A stretch of 64,000 bases of DNA. It comes from Carideicomes alvinocaridis (GTDB lineage Bacteria > Pseudomonadota > Alphaproteobacteria > Rhodobacterales > Rhodobacteraceae). Both the position numbers and the translations under genes were made by a program. The notes beneath the pieces were generated by a model. That model ran no database searches. It saw nothing but the letters and a program-made list of their open reading frames with translations, and was not told the origin of the DNA. This document shows, one piece after another, positions 48,360 through 60,807 of this stretch (position 1 is its first letter; each line of letters begins with the position of its first letter). Location of the stretch: NCBI GenBank assembly GCA_005473895.2, contig SRJI02000008.1, positions 1 through 64,000 of the forward strand, in the 5' to 3' direction.

Positions 48360-49478
48360 ATGACGGAACTCGGCCGGGTGCCGCTGCACGACCTGCATCT
48401 CGAACTTGGCGCCAAGATGGTGCCCTTTGCCGGCTACGAGATGCCGGTGCAATATCCGCTGGGCGTGATGAAGGAGCATCTTCACTGTCGCGCCCGCGCG
48501 GGTCTTTTCGACGTCAGCCACATGGGCCAGGTGATCCTGCGCGGGGAGGATGCCGCCGCCGCGCTGGAGCGGCTGGTGCCGCAGGACGTCACGGGCCTGG
48601 GCGAGGGGCGGCAGCGCTATGCCTTCTTCACCAGTGACGCGGGCGGCCTGCTCGATGACCTGATGGTTGCCAATCGCGGCGACCACCTGCTGCTCGTGGT
48701 CAACGCCGCCTGCAAGGAGGCCGATATCGCCCATATGCGCGACGCGCTGGAACCCGCGGGCGTCAGTGTCGAGCCGGTGGAGGACCGCGCGCTGCTGGCG
48801 CTGCAGGGCCCGGAGGCGGAGGCGGTTCTCGCCGGGTTGAACGAAGCCGCGCGCGACATGCGCTTCATGGACGTGGCGGATATGGAGCTCGCGGGCGCGC
48901 CCTGCTGGGTGTCACGGTCGGGCTATACCGGCGAGGACGGCTTCGAGATCTCGGTGCCGGTGGCGGCCGCCGAACCGCTGGCCCGCGCCCTGCTGGAGCA
49001 CGAGGCAGTAGCGCCCATCGGCCTTGGCGCGCGGGATTCGCTGCGGCTGGAGGCCGGGCTCTGCCTCTATGGTCACGACATCGACGAGACGACCAGCCCG
49101 GTGGAGGCCGCGCTCACCTGGGCGGTCCAGATGGCCCGGCGGTCGGGTGGCGCGCGCGAGGGCGGCTTTCCCGGCGCGGAGCGCGTGCTGCGCGAGATCA
49201 CGCAGGGAACCGACCGCCGCCGCGTGGGCTTGAAGCCGCAGGGCCGCGCGCCGATGCGCGAAGGCGTGGCGCTTTACGACCGCGAGGAGGGCGGCGCCCA
49301 GGTGGGGCAGGTCACCTCCGGCGGTTTCGGCCCCAGCGTCGGCGGGCCGGTGGCCATGGGCTACGTTCCCGCCGCGATGAGCGATCCCGGCACCGCGCTC
49401 TGGGGCGAGGTGCGGGGAAAAAGACTGCCGGTGGAGGTGGCCCCGCTGCCTTTCGTGCCGGCCAATTTCAAGCGATAG
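48360..49478 (+). CDS. gcvT: Aminomethyltransferase, glycine cleavage T protein
   Basis: 372 residues of the GcvT family: [39 protein letters not shown] near the start (folate-binding fold), then [17 protein letters not shown] and the C-terminal barrel with [21 protein letters not shown]. It transfers the methylene group from the aminomethyl lipoyl arm of GcvH to tetrahydrofolate. First gene of gcvT-gcvH-VOC-gcvP under the glycine riboswitch. Confidence 0.95.
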   Translation: MTELGRVPLHDLHLELGAKMVPFAGYEMPVQYPLGVMKEHLHCRARAGLFDVSHMGQVILRGEDAAAALERLVPQDVTGLGEGRQRYAFFTSDAGGLLDDLMVANRGDHLLLVVNAACKEADIAHMRDALEPAGVSVEPVEDRALLALQGPEAEAVLAGLNEAARDMRFMDVADMELAGAPCWVSRSGYTGEDGFEISVPVAAAEPLARALLEHEAVAPIGLGARDSLRLEAGLCLYGHDIDETTSPVEAALTWAVQMARRSGGAREGGFPGAERVLREITQGTDRRRVGLKPQGRAPMREGVALYDREEGGAQVGQVTSGGFGPSVGGPVAMGYVPAAMSDPGTALWGEVRGKRLPVEVAPLPFVPANFKR

Positions 49479-49513
49479 AGACGTCCAGAGACCGACAGGA
49501 GACCCAGGGACAG

Positions 49514-49876
49514 ATGAAATACACCGAGGAACATGAATGGCTGCGCGTCGAGGATGACGTGGTGGTCGTGGGCATCACCGAATACGCCGCCGAACAGCTG
49601 GGCGACGTGGTTTTCGTCGAACTGCCCGAGGTCGGCCAGACCGTGAGCAAGGACGACGAATGCGTCGTGATCGAAAGCGTCAAGGCCGCCTCGGACATCC
49701 TCGCGCCGATCGACGGCGAGGTGACGGAGGTGAACGAGGCGCTGGTCGAGGATCCCGGCAAGGTCAACGAGGACCCGACCGGCGACGCCTGGTTCTTCAA
49801 GCTCAAGGCGGCCGACCCGTCGCAGATGGACGAGCTGATGGACGAGGCCGCCTACAATGACTTCATCGGCGACTAG
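49514..49876 (+). CDS. gcvH: Glycine cleavage H protein
   Basis: 120 residues, the lipoyl-carrying shuttle protein. The lipoylation site is in [20 protein letters not shown] (Lys within ESVKA), with flanking [16 protein letters not shown]. It lies 36 bp after gcvT and its end overlaps the VOC gene by 20 bp. Confidence 0.96.
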   Translation: MKYTEEHEWLRVEDDVVVVGITEYAAEQLGDVVFVELPEVGQTVSKDDECVVIESVKAASDILAPIDGEVTEVNEALVEDPGKVNEDPTGDAWFFKLKAADPSQMDELMDEAAYNDFIGD

Positions 49877-50231
49877 GCCGCCCGTCGCCGTCACCCGGAT
49901 CGTCGCCAATCTGCGCGCGCCCGATCCGGGGGCCCTGGCGGCGTTCTATGCCCGTGTCTTCGGGCTGGACCTGCCGCTGGACATGGGCTGGATCGCCTTC
50001 CTCGAAAGCGGCGGCACCCAGAAGGTGGAGCTTCACGCCGCCGCCGAAGGGGGCTCGGGCACCGAGCTGCCGGCGATCTCCGTCGGCGTGACCGACCTTG
50101 CCGCCGCCGAGACCGCGCTGCGCGCCGAGGGCTGCGAGATCGTCCACGGCCCCGTGGACGAGCCATGGGGCCTGCGCCGCTTCTTCTTCCGCGACCCCGC
50201 GGGAAACCTGATCAACGTCGTCGACCACTGA
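49857..50231 (+). CDS. VOC/glyoxalase-fold protein inside the gcv operon
   Basis: 124 residues with two beta-alpha-beta-beta-beta modules ([33 protein letters not shown]; then [23 protein letters not shown]), the vicinal-oxygen-chelate fold. Its start lies within the last codons of gcvH and it ends 10 bp before gcvP, so it is part of the operon. Substrate unknown; its placement suggests a link with glycine or C1 metabolism but that is only context. Confidence 0.85.
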   Translation: MTSSATRPPVAVTRIVANLRAPDPGALAAFYARVFGLDLPLDMGWIAFLESGGTQKVELHAAAEGGSGTELPAISVGVTDLAAAETALRAEGCEIVHGPVDEPWGLRRFFFRDPAGNLINVVDH

Positions 50232-50241
50232 GAGGCCAGAC

Positions 50242-53103
50242 ATGCCGTTCGTGCCAACCGATTACCTGCCCTACGATTTCGCCAACCGCCGCCATATCGG
50301 GCCCTCGCCCTCGGAGATGGAGCAGATGCTGCGCACCGTGGGCGCAGGCAGCCTCGACGCGCTGATCGACGACACCGTGCCCAAGGCGATCCGCCAGAAG
50401 GAGCCGCTCGACTGGGGGCGGCCCAAGTCGGAGCGCGAGATGCTGCACCACATGCGCGAGGTGGCGGGGCAGAACGAGGTGCTGCGCTCGCTGATCGGGC
50501 AGGGATACCACGGCACGGTCACGCCGCCGGCGATCCAGCGCAACATCCTGGAGAACCCGGCCTGGTACACCGCCTATACGCCCTACCAGCCGGAGATCAG
50601 CCAGGGCCGGCTGGAGGCGCTGCTGAACTTCCAGACGATGATTTCCGACCTCACCGGGCTGGAGATCGCCAATGCCTCGCTGCTGGACGAATCCACCGCC
50701 TGTGCCGAGGCGATGACCATGGCGCAGCGCGTGGCAAAGTCGAAGGCGAAGGCCTTCTTCGTGGACCGCGACTGCCACCCGCAGAACATCGCCGTGGTGC
50801 AGACCCGCGCGGCGCCGCTGGGGATCGAGGTGATCGTCGGCAACCCCGACAAGCTGGAGGCCGAAAAGGTCTTTGGCGCGCTCTTCCAGTATCCCGGCAC
50901 CTACGGCCACGTGCGCGACTTCACTCCGCAGATGGAGGCGCTGCACGCGGCGGGCGCGGTGGGCGTCGTTTCGGCCGATCCGATGGCGCTGACCCTGCTG
51001 AAGGAGCCGGGCGCGATGGGTGCCGACATCGCCGTGGGCTCGGCCCAGCGGTTCGGCGTGCCGATGGGCTATGGCGGGCCTCATGCGGGCTACATGGCCT
51101 GCCGCGAGTCGATGAAGCGCGCCATGCCGGGGCGGCTGGTGGGCGTGTCCATCGACAGCCGGGGCAACCGCGCCTACCGGCTGGCGCTGCAGACGCGCGA
51201 ACAGCATATCCGCCGGGAGAAAGCCACGTCGAACGTCTGCACGGCGCAGGCGCTGCTGGCGGTCATGGCCTCCATGTACGCCGTCTTTCACGGGCCCGAG
51301 GGGCTCAAGGCCATCGCGCAGCGCATCCACCGCAAGACCGTGCGGCTGGCCGAGGGGCTGGAGGCCGCGGGCTTCAAGGTGGACCCGGCGGGCGGCTTCT
51401 TCGACACGATCACGGTGGATGTTGGGCTGTTCCAGCGGGGCGTGCTGCAACATGCGGTGAAGGAGGGCGTGAACCTGCGCCGGGTGGGCGAAACACGCGT
51501 GGGCATCGCCATCGACGAGGCCACGCGCCCGGCCACGATCGAGGCGGTCTGGCGCGCCTTCGGGATCGAGCGGGCGGATGAGGATTTCACGCCGAAATAC
51601 CGGATGCCCGACGCCTCGCTCAGGACCTCCGACTACCTGACCCACCCGGTCTTTCACATGAACCGGGCCGAGACAGAGATGATGCGCTACATGCGGCGGC
51701 TGGCCGACCGGGACCTCGCGCTCGACCGGGCGATGATCCCCTTGGGCTCCTGCACCATGAAGCTGAACGCCGCGGTGGAGATGATGCCGATCTCCTGGCG
51801 CGAATTCGCGATGATGCATCCCTTTGCGCCGAAGGACCAGGCGCAGGGCTATGCGCATTTGATCGGGGACCTGTCGGACAAGCTGTGCCAGATCACCGGC
51901 TATGATGCCTTTTCCATGCAGCCCAATTCGGGCGCGCAGGGGGAATATGCGGGGCTGCTGACCATCGCCGCCTGGCACCGCGCGAAAGGAGAGGGGCATC
52001 GCAATGTCTGCCTCATCCCGATGTCCGCGCATGGCACCAACCCGGCCTCGGCCCAGATGGTGGGCTGGAAGGTGGTGCCGGTGAAATCCGCCGCGAACGG
52101 GGATATCGACCTCGAGGATTTCCGCGCCAAGGCCGAGAAGCATTCGGCCGAGCTTGCCGGCTGCATGATCACCTATCCCTCGACCCACGGCGTCTTCGAG
52201 GAGACGGTGATGACGGTCTGCGAGATCACGCACGACCACGGCGGGCAGGTCTATATCGACGGGGCCAACATGAACGCCATGGTCGGGCTGTCGCGGCCGG
52301 CGGACCTCGGCGGTGACGTGAGCCACCTGAACCTGCACAAGACCTTCTGCATCCCGCATGGCGGCGGCGGTCCGGGCATGGGACCCATCGGGGTGAAGGC
52401 GCATCTGGCGCCGCACCTGCCGGGCCATCCCGCGACCGGCGGCACCGAAGGGCCGGTCAGCGCCGCGCCCTACGGCTCGCCCTCGATCCTGCCGATCTCC
52501 TACGCCTATTGCCTGCTGATGGGCGGCGAGGGGCTGACCCAGGCGACGCGGGTGGCGATCCTGAACGCCAACTACATCGCCAAGCGGCTCGAAGGGGCCT
52601 TTGACGTGCTCTACAAGGGGCCGACCGGGCGGGTGGCGCATGAATGCATCATCGACACCCGGCCCTTCGAGAAATCCGCCGGGGTGAGCGTCGACGACAT
52701 CGCCAAGCGGCTGATCGACAACGGCTTTCATGCGCCGACCATGTCCTTCCCCATCCCCGGCACGCTGATGGTGGAGCCGACGGAGAGCGAGACCAAGGCC
52801 GAGCTCGACCGCTTCTGCGACGCCATGCTGGCGATCCGCGAGGAGATCGCCGAGATCGAGGCGGGGCGGATGGATGCCGAAAACAACCCGCTGAAGAACG
52901 CGCCGCACACGGTCGAGGACCTGGTGGGCGACTGGGACCGGCCCTACAGCCGCGAGGCGGGGTGCTTTCCGGCAGGGGCCTTCCGGGTGGACAAGTACTG
53001 GCCGCCGGTGAACCGGGTGGACAATGTCTGGGGAGACCGGAACCTCGTCTGCATCTGCCCGCCGATGGAGGATTACGCGGATGCGCCCGAGGCGGCGGAA
53101 TAG
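50242..53103 (+). CDS. gcvP: Glycine dehydrogenase (decarboxylating), P protein, undivided
   Basis: 953 residues, full-length single-chain P protein. N-terminal [18 protein letters not shown], then [21 protein letters not shown]; the PLP lysine lies in [23 protein letters not shown]. It decarboxylates glycine with PLP and passes the aminomethyl group to GcvH. Last gene of the riboswitch-controlled operon. Confidence 0.96.
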   Translation: MPFVPTDYLPYDFANRRHIGPSPSEMEQMLRTVGAGSLDALIDDTVPKAIRQKEPLDWGRPKSEREMLHHMREVAGQNEVLRSLIGQGYHGTVTPPAIQRNILENPAWYTAYTPYQPEISQGRLEALLNFQTMISDLTGLEIANASLLDESTACAEAMTMAQRVAKSKAKAFFVDRDCHPQNIAVVQTRAAPLGIEVIVGNPDKLEAEKVFGALFQYPGTYGHVRDFTPQMEALHAAGAVGVVSADPMALTLLKEPGAMGADIAVGSAQRFGVPMGYGGPHAGYMACRESMKRAMPGRLVGVSIDSRGNRAYRLALQTREQHIRREKATSNVCTAQALLAVMASMYAVFHGPEGLKAIAQRIHRKTVRLAEGLEAAGFKVDPAGGFFDTITVDVGLFQRGVLQHAVKEGVNLRRVGETRVGIAIDEATRPATIEAVWRAFGIERADEDFTPKYRMPDASLRTSDYLTHPVFHMNRAETEMMRYMRRLADRDLALDRAMIPLGSCTMKLNAAVEMMPISWREFAMMHPFAPKDQAQGYAHLIGDLSDKLCQITGYDAFSMQPNSGAQGEYAGLLTIAAWHRAKGEGHRNVCLIPMSAHGTNPASAQMVGWKVVPVKSAANGDIDLEDFRAKAEKHSAELAGCMITYPSTHGVFEETVMTVCEITHDHGGQVYIDGANMNAMVGLSRPADLGGDVSHLNLHKTFCIPHGGGGPGMGPIGVKAHLAPHLPGHPATGGTEGPVSAAPYGSPSILPISYAYCLLMGGEGLTQATRVAILNANYIAKRLEGAFDVLYKGPTGRVAHECIIDTRPFEKSAGVSVDDIAKRLIDNGFHAPTMSFPIPGTLMVEPTESETKAELDRFCDAMLAIREEIAEIEAGRMDAENNPLKNAPHTVEDLVGDWDRPYSREAGCFPAGAFRVDKYWPPVNRVDNVWGDRNLVCICPPMEDYADAPEAAE

Positions 53104-53155
53104 AAAAGTCTTGAAGTAAGACTTTTGCTAAGACTTTTACTTTAAAAGTCTTTTC
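53104..53155. terminator. Multi-hairpin terminator between gcvP and pyc
   Basis: Four copies of one 9-mer alternate in orientation: AAAAGTCTT (53104-53112), AAGACTTTT (53118-53126), AAGACTTTT (53130-53138), AAAAGTCTT (53144-53152). The outer pairs form hairpins with 5-base loops, and the two inner copies could pair with either partner. T-runs are part of the arms, so it can act for both converging genes. Confidence 0.75.
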
Positions 53156-53207
53156 GGGGATATCGGCAAGGGGCGGCGCGCAAGACCGGGCGCCGCCCTT
53201 CGCCGTC

Positions 53208-56200
53208 TCACTCGAATTCGACCAGCAGGTCCTTGGCGTCGATCTGGGCGCCGGGCTGGACATGGACCGCCTTGACCGTGCCGTCATGCTCGGCATGCAG
53301 GCCCGTCTCCATCTTCATCGCCTCGATGGTCAGCAGCATGTCGCCCTGTTCCACCGCCTGGCCCACCTGCACCGCGACCGAGGCCACGACCCCCGGCATC
53401 GGCGCCGCCACATGTTTCGCGTTGCCGATCTCCGCCTTGGGCCGCGCCGCCTGCGCCCCGGTGGCCGAGCGGTTGGGCACCCGGATCACCCGGGGCTGGC
53501 CGTTCAGCTCGAAGAACACGCGGACCTGCCCGTCCTCTGTGGTCTCGCCCACCGCCTGCAGCCGGATCTCCAGCGTCTTGCCGGGGTCGATCTCGGCGGT
53601 GATCTGGTCACCGGGCTCCATCCCGTAGAAGAAGGTGCGCGTGGGCAGCGACCGGACCGGGCCGTAATCCTCGTGCCGGGCCACGTAGTCGGTGAAGACC
53701 TTGGGATACATCAGGTAGCCGTTCAGGTCCTCGTCGTCGAACTCCACCTCGGGGAAGAGATCCTGCAGCTCCTTGCGCTTGGCCTCCACGTCCACCGGCT
53801 TGACGTGCTTGCCCGGCCGGTCGGTGAGGGGTTTTTCGCCCTTGAGCACTTTCTTCTGGATGTCCTTCGGCCAGCCGCCCGGGGGCTGGCCCAGATTGCC
53901 CTTCATCATGTCGATCACGGAATCGGGGAAGGAGATGTCCTTTTTCGGGTCCTCCACCTCGGCCCGGGTCAGGCCCTGGCTCACCATCATCAGGGCCATG
54001 TCGCCCACCACCTTGGACGAGGGCGTAACCTTGACGATATCGCCGAACATCATGTTCACGTCGGCATAGGTCTTGGCCACCTCGTGCCAGCGCTCCTCCA
54101 GCCCCATGGAACGCGCCTGCGCCTTGAGGTTGGTGAACTGGCCGCCCGGCATCTCGTGCAGGTAGACCTCCGACGCCGGGGCCTGCATCCCGCTCTCGAA
54201 GGCGGCATAGTCGTTGCGCACCGCTTCCCAGTAGTTGGAGATCTCGCGGATCGCCGACATGTCGAGGCCGGTGTCCCGCTCGGTAAAGCGCAGCGCTTCG
54301 ACGATCGAGCCCAGCGTGGGCTGCGAGGTGTTGCCGGACAGCGCGTCCATCGCGGCATCCACCGCGTCCACCCCGGCATCCGCCGCCGCCAGCACCGTGG
54401 CGATGGCGGCGCCGGAGGTGTCGTGGGTGTGGAAGTGGATGGGCAGCCCGACCTCTTCCTTCAGCGCCCGGACCAGCGGCCCGGCGGCGGGCGCCTTCAG
54501 CAGCCCCGCCATGTCCTTGAGGCCCAGCACGTGGGCGCCGGCCTCGCGCAGCTCCTTGCCCATGGCGACGTAGTACTTGAGGTCGTACTTCGACCGGTCC
54601 GGGTCATGGATGTCGCCGGTATAGCAGATCGTGCCCTCGCAGATCTTGCCCGCCTCCTGCACCGCGTCCATGGCGACGCGCATGTTCTCCACCCAGTTCA
54701 GGCTGTCGAAGACGCGGAAGACGTCGACGCCGCTTTCGGCCGCCTGCCGGACGAAGAACTGCACCACGTTGTCGGGGTAGTTGGTGTAACCCACGCCGTT
54801 CGACCCGCGCAGCAGCATCTGGGTCATCAGGTTTGGCATCCGGGCGCGCAGGTCGCGCAGCCGCTGCCAGGGGCATTCCTGCAGGAACCGGTAGGCCACG
54901 TCGAAGGTCGCCCCGCCCCAGCATTCCACGGAAAAGAGCTGCGGCAGGTTCGCCGCATAGGCCGGGGCCACCCGGATCATGTCGAGCGAGCGCATCCGCG
55001 TGGCCAGCAGGGACTGGTGCCCGTCGCGCATGGAGGTGTCGGTGATCAGCACCTGTTTCTGCGCCGCCATCCAGTCGGCCACCGCCTGCGGGCCCTTCTC
55101 CTCCAGCAGGTTGCGGGTGCCGGAGGGCGGCGTCTCCACCCGCCGGGCGGGCGGACGCGCGGGCTTGGCCTCGGCCGGGGGCAGGGCGCGGCCCTTGGTC
55201 TCGGGGTGCCCGTTGACGGTGATGTCGGCGATGTAGGTCAGCACCTTGGTGCCCCGGTCGCGCCGCTTCTTGAAATCGAACAGCTCCGCGGTCTCGTCGA
55301 TGAACCGGGTAGAGTACTGGTTGTTGAGGAAGGTCGGATGCCGCAGCAGGTTGATCACGAAGTCGATGTTCGTGCTGACGCCCCGGATGCGGAATTCACG
55401 CAGCGCCCGGTCCATCCGCCGGATCGCCGCCTCGGGGGTGGGCGCCTTTGCCGTGACCTTGACCAGCAGCGAGTCGTAGTAGCGGGTGATCACGCCGCCC
55501 GCATAGGCCGTGCCGCCGTCCAGCCGGATGCCCATCCCGGTGGCCGAACGGTAGGCCGAGATGCGGCCGTAATCGGGGATGAAGTTGTTCTGCGGATCCT
55601 CGGTGGTGATGCGGCACTGCAGCGCGTGACCGGTCAGGCGGATGTCGTACTGGCTGGCCTTGCCGGTGGCCTCGGCCAGGCTCTTGCCTTCGGCGATCAT
55701 GATCTGGGCCTGCACGATGTCGATGCCGGTGACCTCTTCGGTCACCGTGTGTTCGACCTGCACGCGGGGGTTCACCTCGATGAAGTAGAACTTGCCGGTG
55801 TCCATATCCATCAGGAACTCGACCGTGCCGGCGCATTCGTAGTTCACGTGGGCGCAGATGCGGCGGCCGAGCTCGCAGATCTCCTCGCGCTGCGCCTCGG
55901 AGAGGTAGGGGGCGGGGGCGCGTTCCACGACCTTCTGGTTGCGCCGCTGGACCGAGCAGTCACGCTCGTAGAGGTGGTAGATGTTGCCGTGGCTGTCGCC
56001 GAGGATCTGCACCTCCACATGGCGGGCGCGGGTGATCATCTTTTCGAGATAGCCCTCGCCGTTGCCGAAGGCGGCCTCGGCCTCGCGCCGGCCCTCCTTG
56101 ACCTTCTCGGGCAGCTCCTTGGCGTTCATGATGGGCCGCATCCCGCGGCCGCCGCCGCCCCAGGACGCCTTGAGCATCAGGGGAAAGCCGATTTCCTCGG

Positions 56201-56651
56201 CCTCGGCGGTGATCGCCTTCATGTCGTCGCCCAGCACCTCGGTCGCGGGGATGACCGGCACGCCGGCCTCCACCGCAACCTTGCGGGCACTGGCCTTGTC
56301 GCCGAGCGCGCGCATGGTTTCCGCCCGGGGGCCGATGAAGGTGATCCCGGCCGCCACGCAGGCATCGACGAATTCCGGGTTTTCCGACAGCAGGCCATAG
56401 CCCGGATGGATCGCGTCGGCGCCCGATTCCTTCGCCACGCGGATGATCTCGGGGATGGAGAGATAGGCCGCCACCGGGCCCAGGCCCTCGCCGATCAGGT
56501 AGGCCTCGTCCGCCTTGAACCGGTGCAGGCTCAGCTTGTCCTCGTCGGCGTAGACGGCGACCGTCTTCTTGCCCATCTCGTTGGCGGCCCGCATGATGCG
56601 GATCGCGATCTCGCCACGGTTGGCAATCAGGATTTTCTGGAAATCGGGCAT
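53208..56651 (-). CDS. pyc: Pyruvate carboxylase
   Basis: 1147 residues, the full length of a single-chain bacterial enzyme. Order: biotin carboxylase (KILIANRGEIAIRIMRAANE, KASWGGGGRGM, EVNPRVQVEHTVTEE), carboxyltransferase (DTSMRDGHQSLLATRMR, HTHDTSGAA), and a C-terminal biotinyl domain with the biotin Lys in TIEAMKMETGL. It makes oxaloacetate from pyruvate and bicarbonate, an anaplerotic step. Convergent with gcvP, divergent from the BLUF gene. Confidence 0.97.
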   Translation of the reverse strand: MPDFQKILIANRGEIAIRIMRAANEMGKKTVAVYADEDKLSLHRFKADEAYLIGEGLGPVAAYLSIPEIIRVAKESGADAIHPGYGLLSENPEFVDACVAAGITFIGPRAETMRALGDKASARKVAVEAGVPVIPATEVLGDDMKAITAEAEEIGFPLMLKASWGGGGRGMRPIMNAKELPEKVKEGRREAEAAFGNGEGYLEKMITRARHVEVQILGDSHGNIYHLYERDCSVQRRNQKVVERAPAPYLSEAQREEICELGRRICAHVNYECAGTVEFLMDMDTGKFYFIEVNPRVQVEHTVTEEVTGIDIVQAQIMIAEGKSLAEATGKASQYDIRLTGHALQCRITTEDPQNNFIPDYGRISAYRSATGMGIRLDGGTAYAGGVITRYYDSLLVKVTAKAPTPEAAIRRMDRALREFRIRGVSTNIDFVINLLRHPTFLNNQYSTRFIDETAELFDFKKRRDRGTKVLTYIADITVNGHPETKGRALPPAEAKPARPPARRVETPPSGTRNLLEEKGPQAVADWMAAQKQVLITDTSMRDGHQSLLATRMRSLDMIRVAPAYAANLPQLFSVECWGGATFDVAYRFLQECPWQRLRDLRARMPNLMTQMLLRGSNGVGYTNYPDNVVQFFVRQAAESGVDVFRVFDSLNWVENMRVAMDAVQEAGKICEGTICYTGDIHDPDRSKYDLKYYVAMGKELREAGAHVLGLKDMAGLLKAPAAGPLVRALKEEVGLPIHFHTHDTSGAAIATVLAAADAGVDAVDAAMDALSGNTSQPTLGSIVEALRFTERDTGLDMSAIREISNYWEAVRNDYAAFESGMQAPASEVYLHEMPGGQFTNLKAQARSMGLEERWHEVAKTYADVNMMFGDIVKVTPSSKVVGDMALMMVSQGLTRAEVEDPKKDISFPDSVIDMMKGNLGQPPGGWPKDIQKKVLKGEKPLTDRPGKHVKPVDVEAKRKELQDLFPEVEFDDEDLNGYLMYPKVFTDYVARHEDYGPVRSLPTRTFFYGMEPGDQITAEIDPGKTLEIRLQAVGETTEDGQVRVFFELNGQPRVIRVPNRSATGAQAARPKAEIGNAKHVAAPMPGVVASVAVQVGQAVEQGDMLLTIEAMKMETGLHAEHDGTVKAVHVQPGAQIDAKDLLVEFE

Positions 56652-56778
56652 CGGCGCCTCCCTCGGCGAAACTTAATTACCTTACGCTACCTTTATGCCG
56701 CAATGCAGCGCAAGGGGTGGCGAGAGGATGATCGCGCGGCTTAACCCGGTCTTAGGGTGGGCCGCGGATGATGGGCGA

Positions 56779-57321
56779 ATGACCGAGCCTTCCGCCATGA
56801 TCCGCCTCGTCTATATCAGCCGGGCCAGCCGCGAGATTCCGGCGCTGGAGGTCGTCGAGCTGCTGTCGGTGTCGCGCCGGAACAACGCGGCGGCGGGGCT
56901 GACCGGGCTGCTGGTGCTGCATGACGGCATGTTCTTCCAATGCCTCGAAGGGCCGGGCGGGGCGGTCGACCGCTGCCTGGACCGGATTCGCTCGGACGAT
57001 CGGCACCGGGCGGTCATGCCGCTGGTCCGCGACCGGGTGGCGGCGCGGATGTTTCCGGACTGGCAGATGGGCTATGTCCGGCCGCGGGACATGCCGGCGG
57101 AGGCGCTGCAGGAGATGCGGGATCTGGCCCACCTGCTGCAGGGCGGGGCCGGCCCGCCTGCCGCCGCTGGTGCCGGTGTCTGTGCCGGTCCGGTGGCGGA
57201 GGACAAGGCGACGCTGCTGCTGCGCAGCTTGCTGTCGGGTGCCCGCGGTCGCTCCGGAGTGAAGCCCGGGGCGCACGGCGGACGGCCGGAGATCGATGAA
57301 CAAAGGGGGGCGCTTGGTTGA
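56779..57321 (+). CDS. BLUF-domain blue-light photoreceptor
   Basis: About 180 residues. The first 100 form a BLUF domain: flavin Tyr in IRLVYISRAS, Asn in SRRNNAAAGLTGLLVLHD, Gln in MFFQCLEGPGGAV, and a Trp in PDWQMGYVRP. It binds FAD and signals on blue light. The C-terminal tail (after about residue 110) is Ala/Gly-rich with a short helix DKATLLLRSLLSGAR and no recognised output domain, so it would act through a protein partner. ATG at 56779 is chosen over an open upstream frame; ATG at 56797 is possible. Confidence 0.85.
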   Translation: MTEPSAMIRLVYISRASREIPALEVVELLSVSRRNNAAAGLTGLLVLHDGMFFQCLEGPGGAVDRCLDRIRSDDRHRAVMPLVRDRVAARMFPDWQMGYVRPRDMPAEALQEMRDLAHLLQGGAGPPAAAGAGVCAGPVAEDKATLLLRSLLSGARGRSGVKPGAHGGRPEIDEQRGALG

Positions 57322-57483
57322 AGGGGCCGTCGCGGCGGAGGGCGAAGCCACCGGCGGCATCCGCGCTCGCATCCCGGCGACGTCCCCCCCGACATGCCGT
57401 TTTCCGCCAATCTTAGCCAAGGAGGGCTGAACAAAAGTAGAACTTGACTTTCCCCCGGCGGCCGGACCCGTTAATATCCGGGC

Positions 57484-59844
<2,361 letters not shown>

Positions 59845-59887
59845 GCGCGGTGGCGGGCAGGCCTGTCCTCACGAAACACGTCCCGAA

Positions 59888-59928
59888 AAAGAAGAACGGC
59901 GGTCCCAGGGAGGAGGGACCGCCGTTCT
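59888..59928. terminator. Hairpin terminator shared by uvrD and the sRNA array
   Basis: A 14-bp perfect stem AGAACGGCGGTCCC/GGGACCGCCGTTCT (59893-59906 and 59915-59928). On the minus strand it is followed by TCTTTTT, a proper intrinsic terminator for the sRNA transcript; on the plus strand by CTTTT for uvrD. Its minus-strand loop also carries the CCTCCTCCC motif. Confidence 0.8.
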
Positions 59929-60519
59929 CTTTTATGGAAGCGACCCGAGGGAGGAGGAGAGGGCCCGCTTCCGCGCCGCCGGGGATAAAGGGAGGAGGAC
60001 CCCGGCGTATCTGGGCGAAGCAGCGGCGGTCCCAGGGAGGAGGAGAGGAACCGCCGCGCTTCGTATCGGAAGCCGACCCAGGGAGGAGGAGAGGGTCGGT
60101 CTTCCCGAACCGGCCCCGGAGCAAAGGGAGGAGGAGCTCCGGCACCGTATCTGTGGTCGAAGCAGCGGCGGTTCCAGGGAGGAGGAGAGGAACCGCCGCG
60201 CTTCGTATCGGAAGCCGACCCAGGGAGGAGGAGAGGGTCGATCTTCCCGAACCGGCCCCGGAGCAAAGGGAGGAGGAGCTCCGGCACCGTATCTCTGGTC
60301 GAAGCAGCGGCGGTCCCAGGGAGGAGGAGAGGGACCGCCGCGCTTCGTATCGGAAGCCGGCCCTAGGGAGGAGGAGCGGGCCGGGGCTTCCAGATCGCCC
60401 GGAGCAAAGGGAGGAGGAGCTCCGTGACGAATTCTATTCTGTGGGCGGCGGCTCCAGGGAGGAGGAGAGGAGCCGCCGCCAAATCCAGAAGGTCCTAGGG
60501 AGGAGGAGCGGACCTTCTG
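59893..60519 (-). ncRNA. CcsR/cuckoo-type sRNA array, 14 hairpins with CCUCCUCCC loops
   Basis: Downstream of the DUF1127 gene the minus strand carries 14 consecutive stem-loops, all with CCTCCTCCC in the loop (plus strand GGGAGGAGG). Three stem types recur in fixed order: (A) GCGGCGGTCCC, (B) CCGACCC, (C) CCGGAGC. The A-B-C block repeats with 142-bp period (60020, 60162, 60304). On the transcript the order is B-A, then four C-B-A sets, the last A being the terminator. In Rhodobacter sphaeroides CcsR1-4 sRNAs have such loops and are processed from a transcript with a DUF1127 gene (RSP_6037, ccaF1). Confidence 0.9.
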
Positions 60520-60525
60520 AAACCG

Positions 60526-60747
60526 TCAAACGCGGTGTTCGTTCGATGCCTCGAGGGCGAGCCGGGTGATCATGGAGCGATGGATGCCCAGATCGGCCAG
60601 TTCGCGGTTGCTGAGGCTGTTCAGCTCACGCACGGTGCGACGGAACACCCGGCGGCGCTCGGCGCGCTCTGCGAATTGCACGGCCATGTCGGCCAGCCAG
60701 CCGGAGAAGCCGTGGAAGCGGGTGATGTCTTGCGTTGCGTAGGCCAT
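60526..60747 (-). CDS. DUF1127 small Arg-rich protein (CcaF1-like)
   Basis: 73 residues, basic, ending with the DUF1127 helix-turn-helix-like segment RTVRELNSLSNRELADLGIHRSMI. In Rhodobacter the homologous gene upstream of the CcsR RNAs encodes an RNA-binding protein. The start at 60747 gives the family N-terminus (MAYATQDITRF). Its stop is 7 bp before the first sRNA hairpin, so mRNA and sRNAs are one transcript. Stress sigma factors (RpoHI/RpoHII) control the Rhodobacter locus; here only a sigma-70-like promoter is visible. Confidence 0.9.
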   Translation of the reverse strand: MAYATQDITRFHGFSGWLADMAVQFAERAERRRVFRRTVRELNSLSNRELADLGIHRSMITRLALEASNEHRV

Positions 60748-60807
60748 GTCTCGTCTCGTCTTCGGTTCAGGTCGGGGCCGGTGCCCCGCTGCGTTGCTGT
60801 TGAGCCA

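Noticed and set aside
59880-60520. CRISPR array
   Set aside because: The repeated part is the loop GGGAGGAGG within different but self-complementary stems. Spacing is irregular, there are no unique spacers and no cas genes; the DUF1127 context identifies sRNA hairpins.
59845-60569. Protein-coding extension through the hairpin array on the plus strand
   Set aside because: The frame is open by base composition only and encodes Arg/Glu-rich repeats created by the hairpins.
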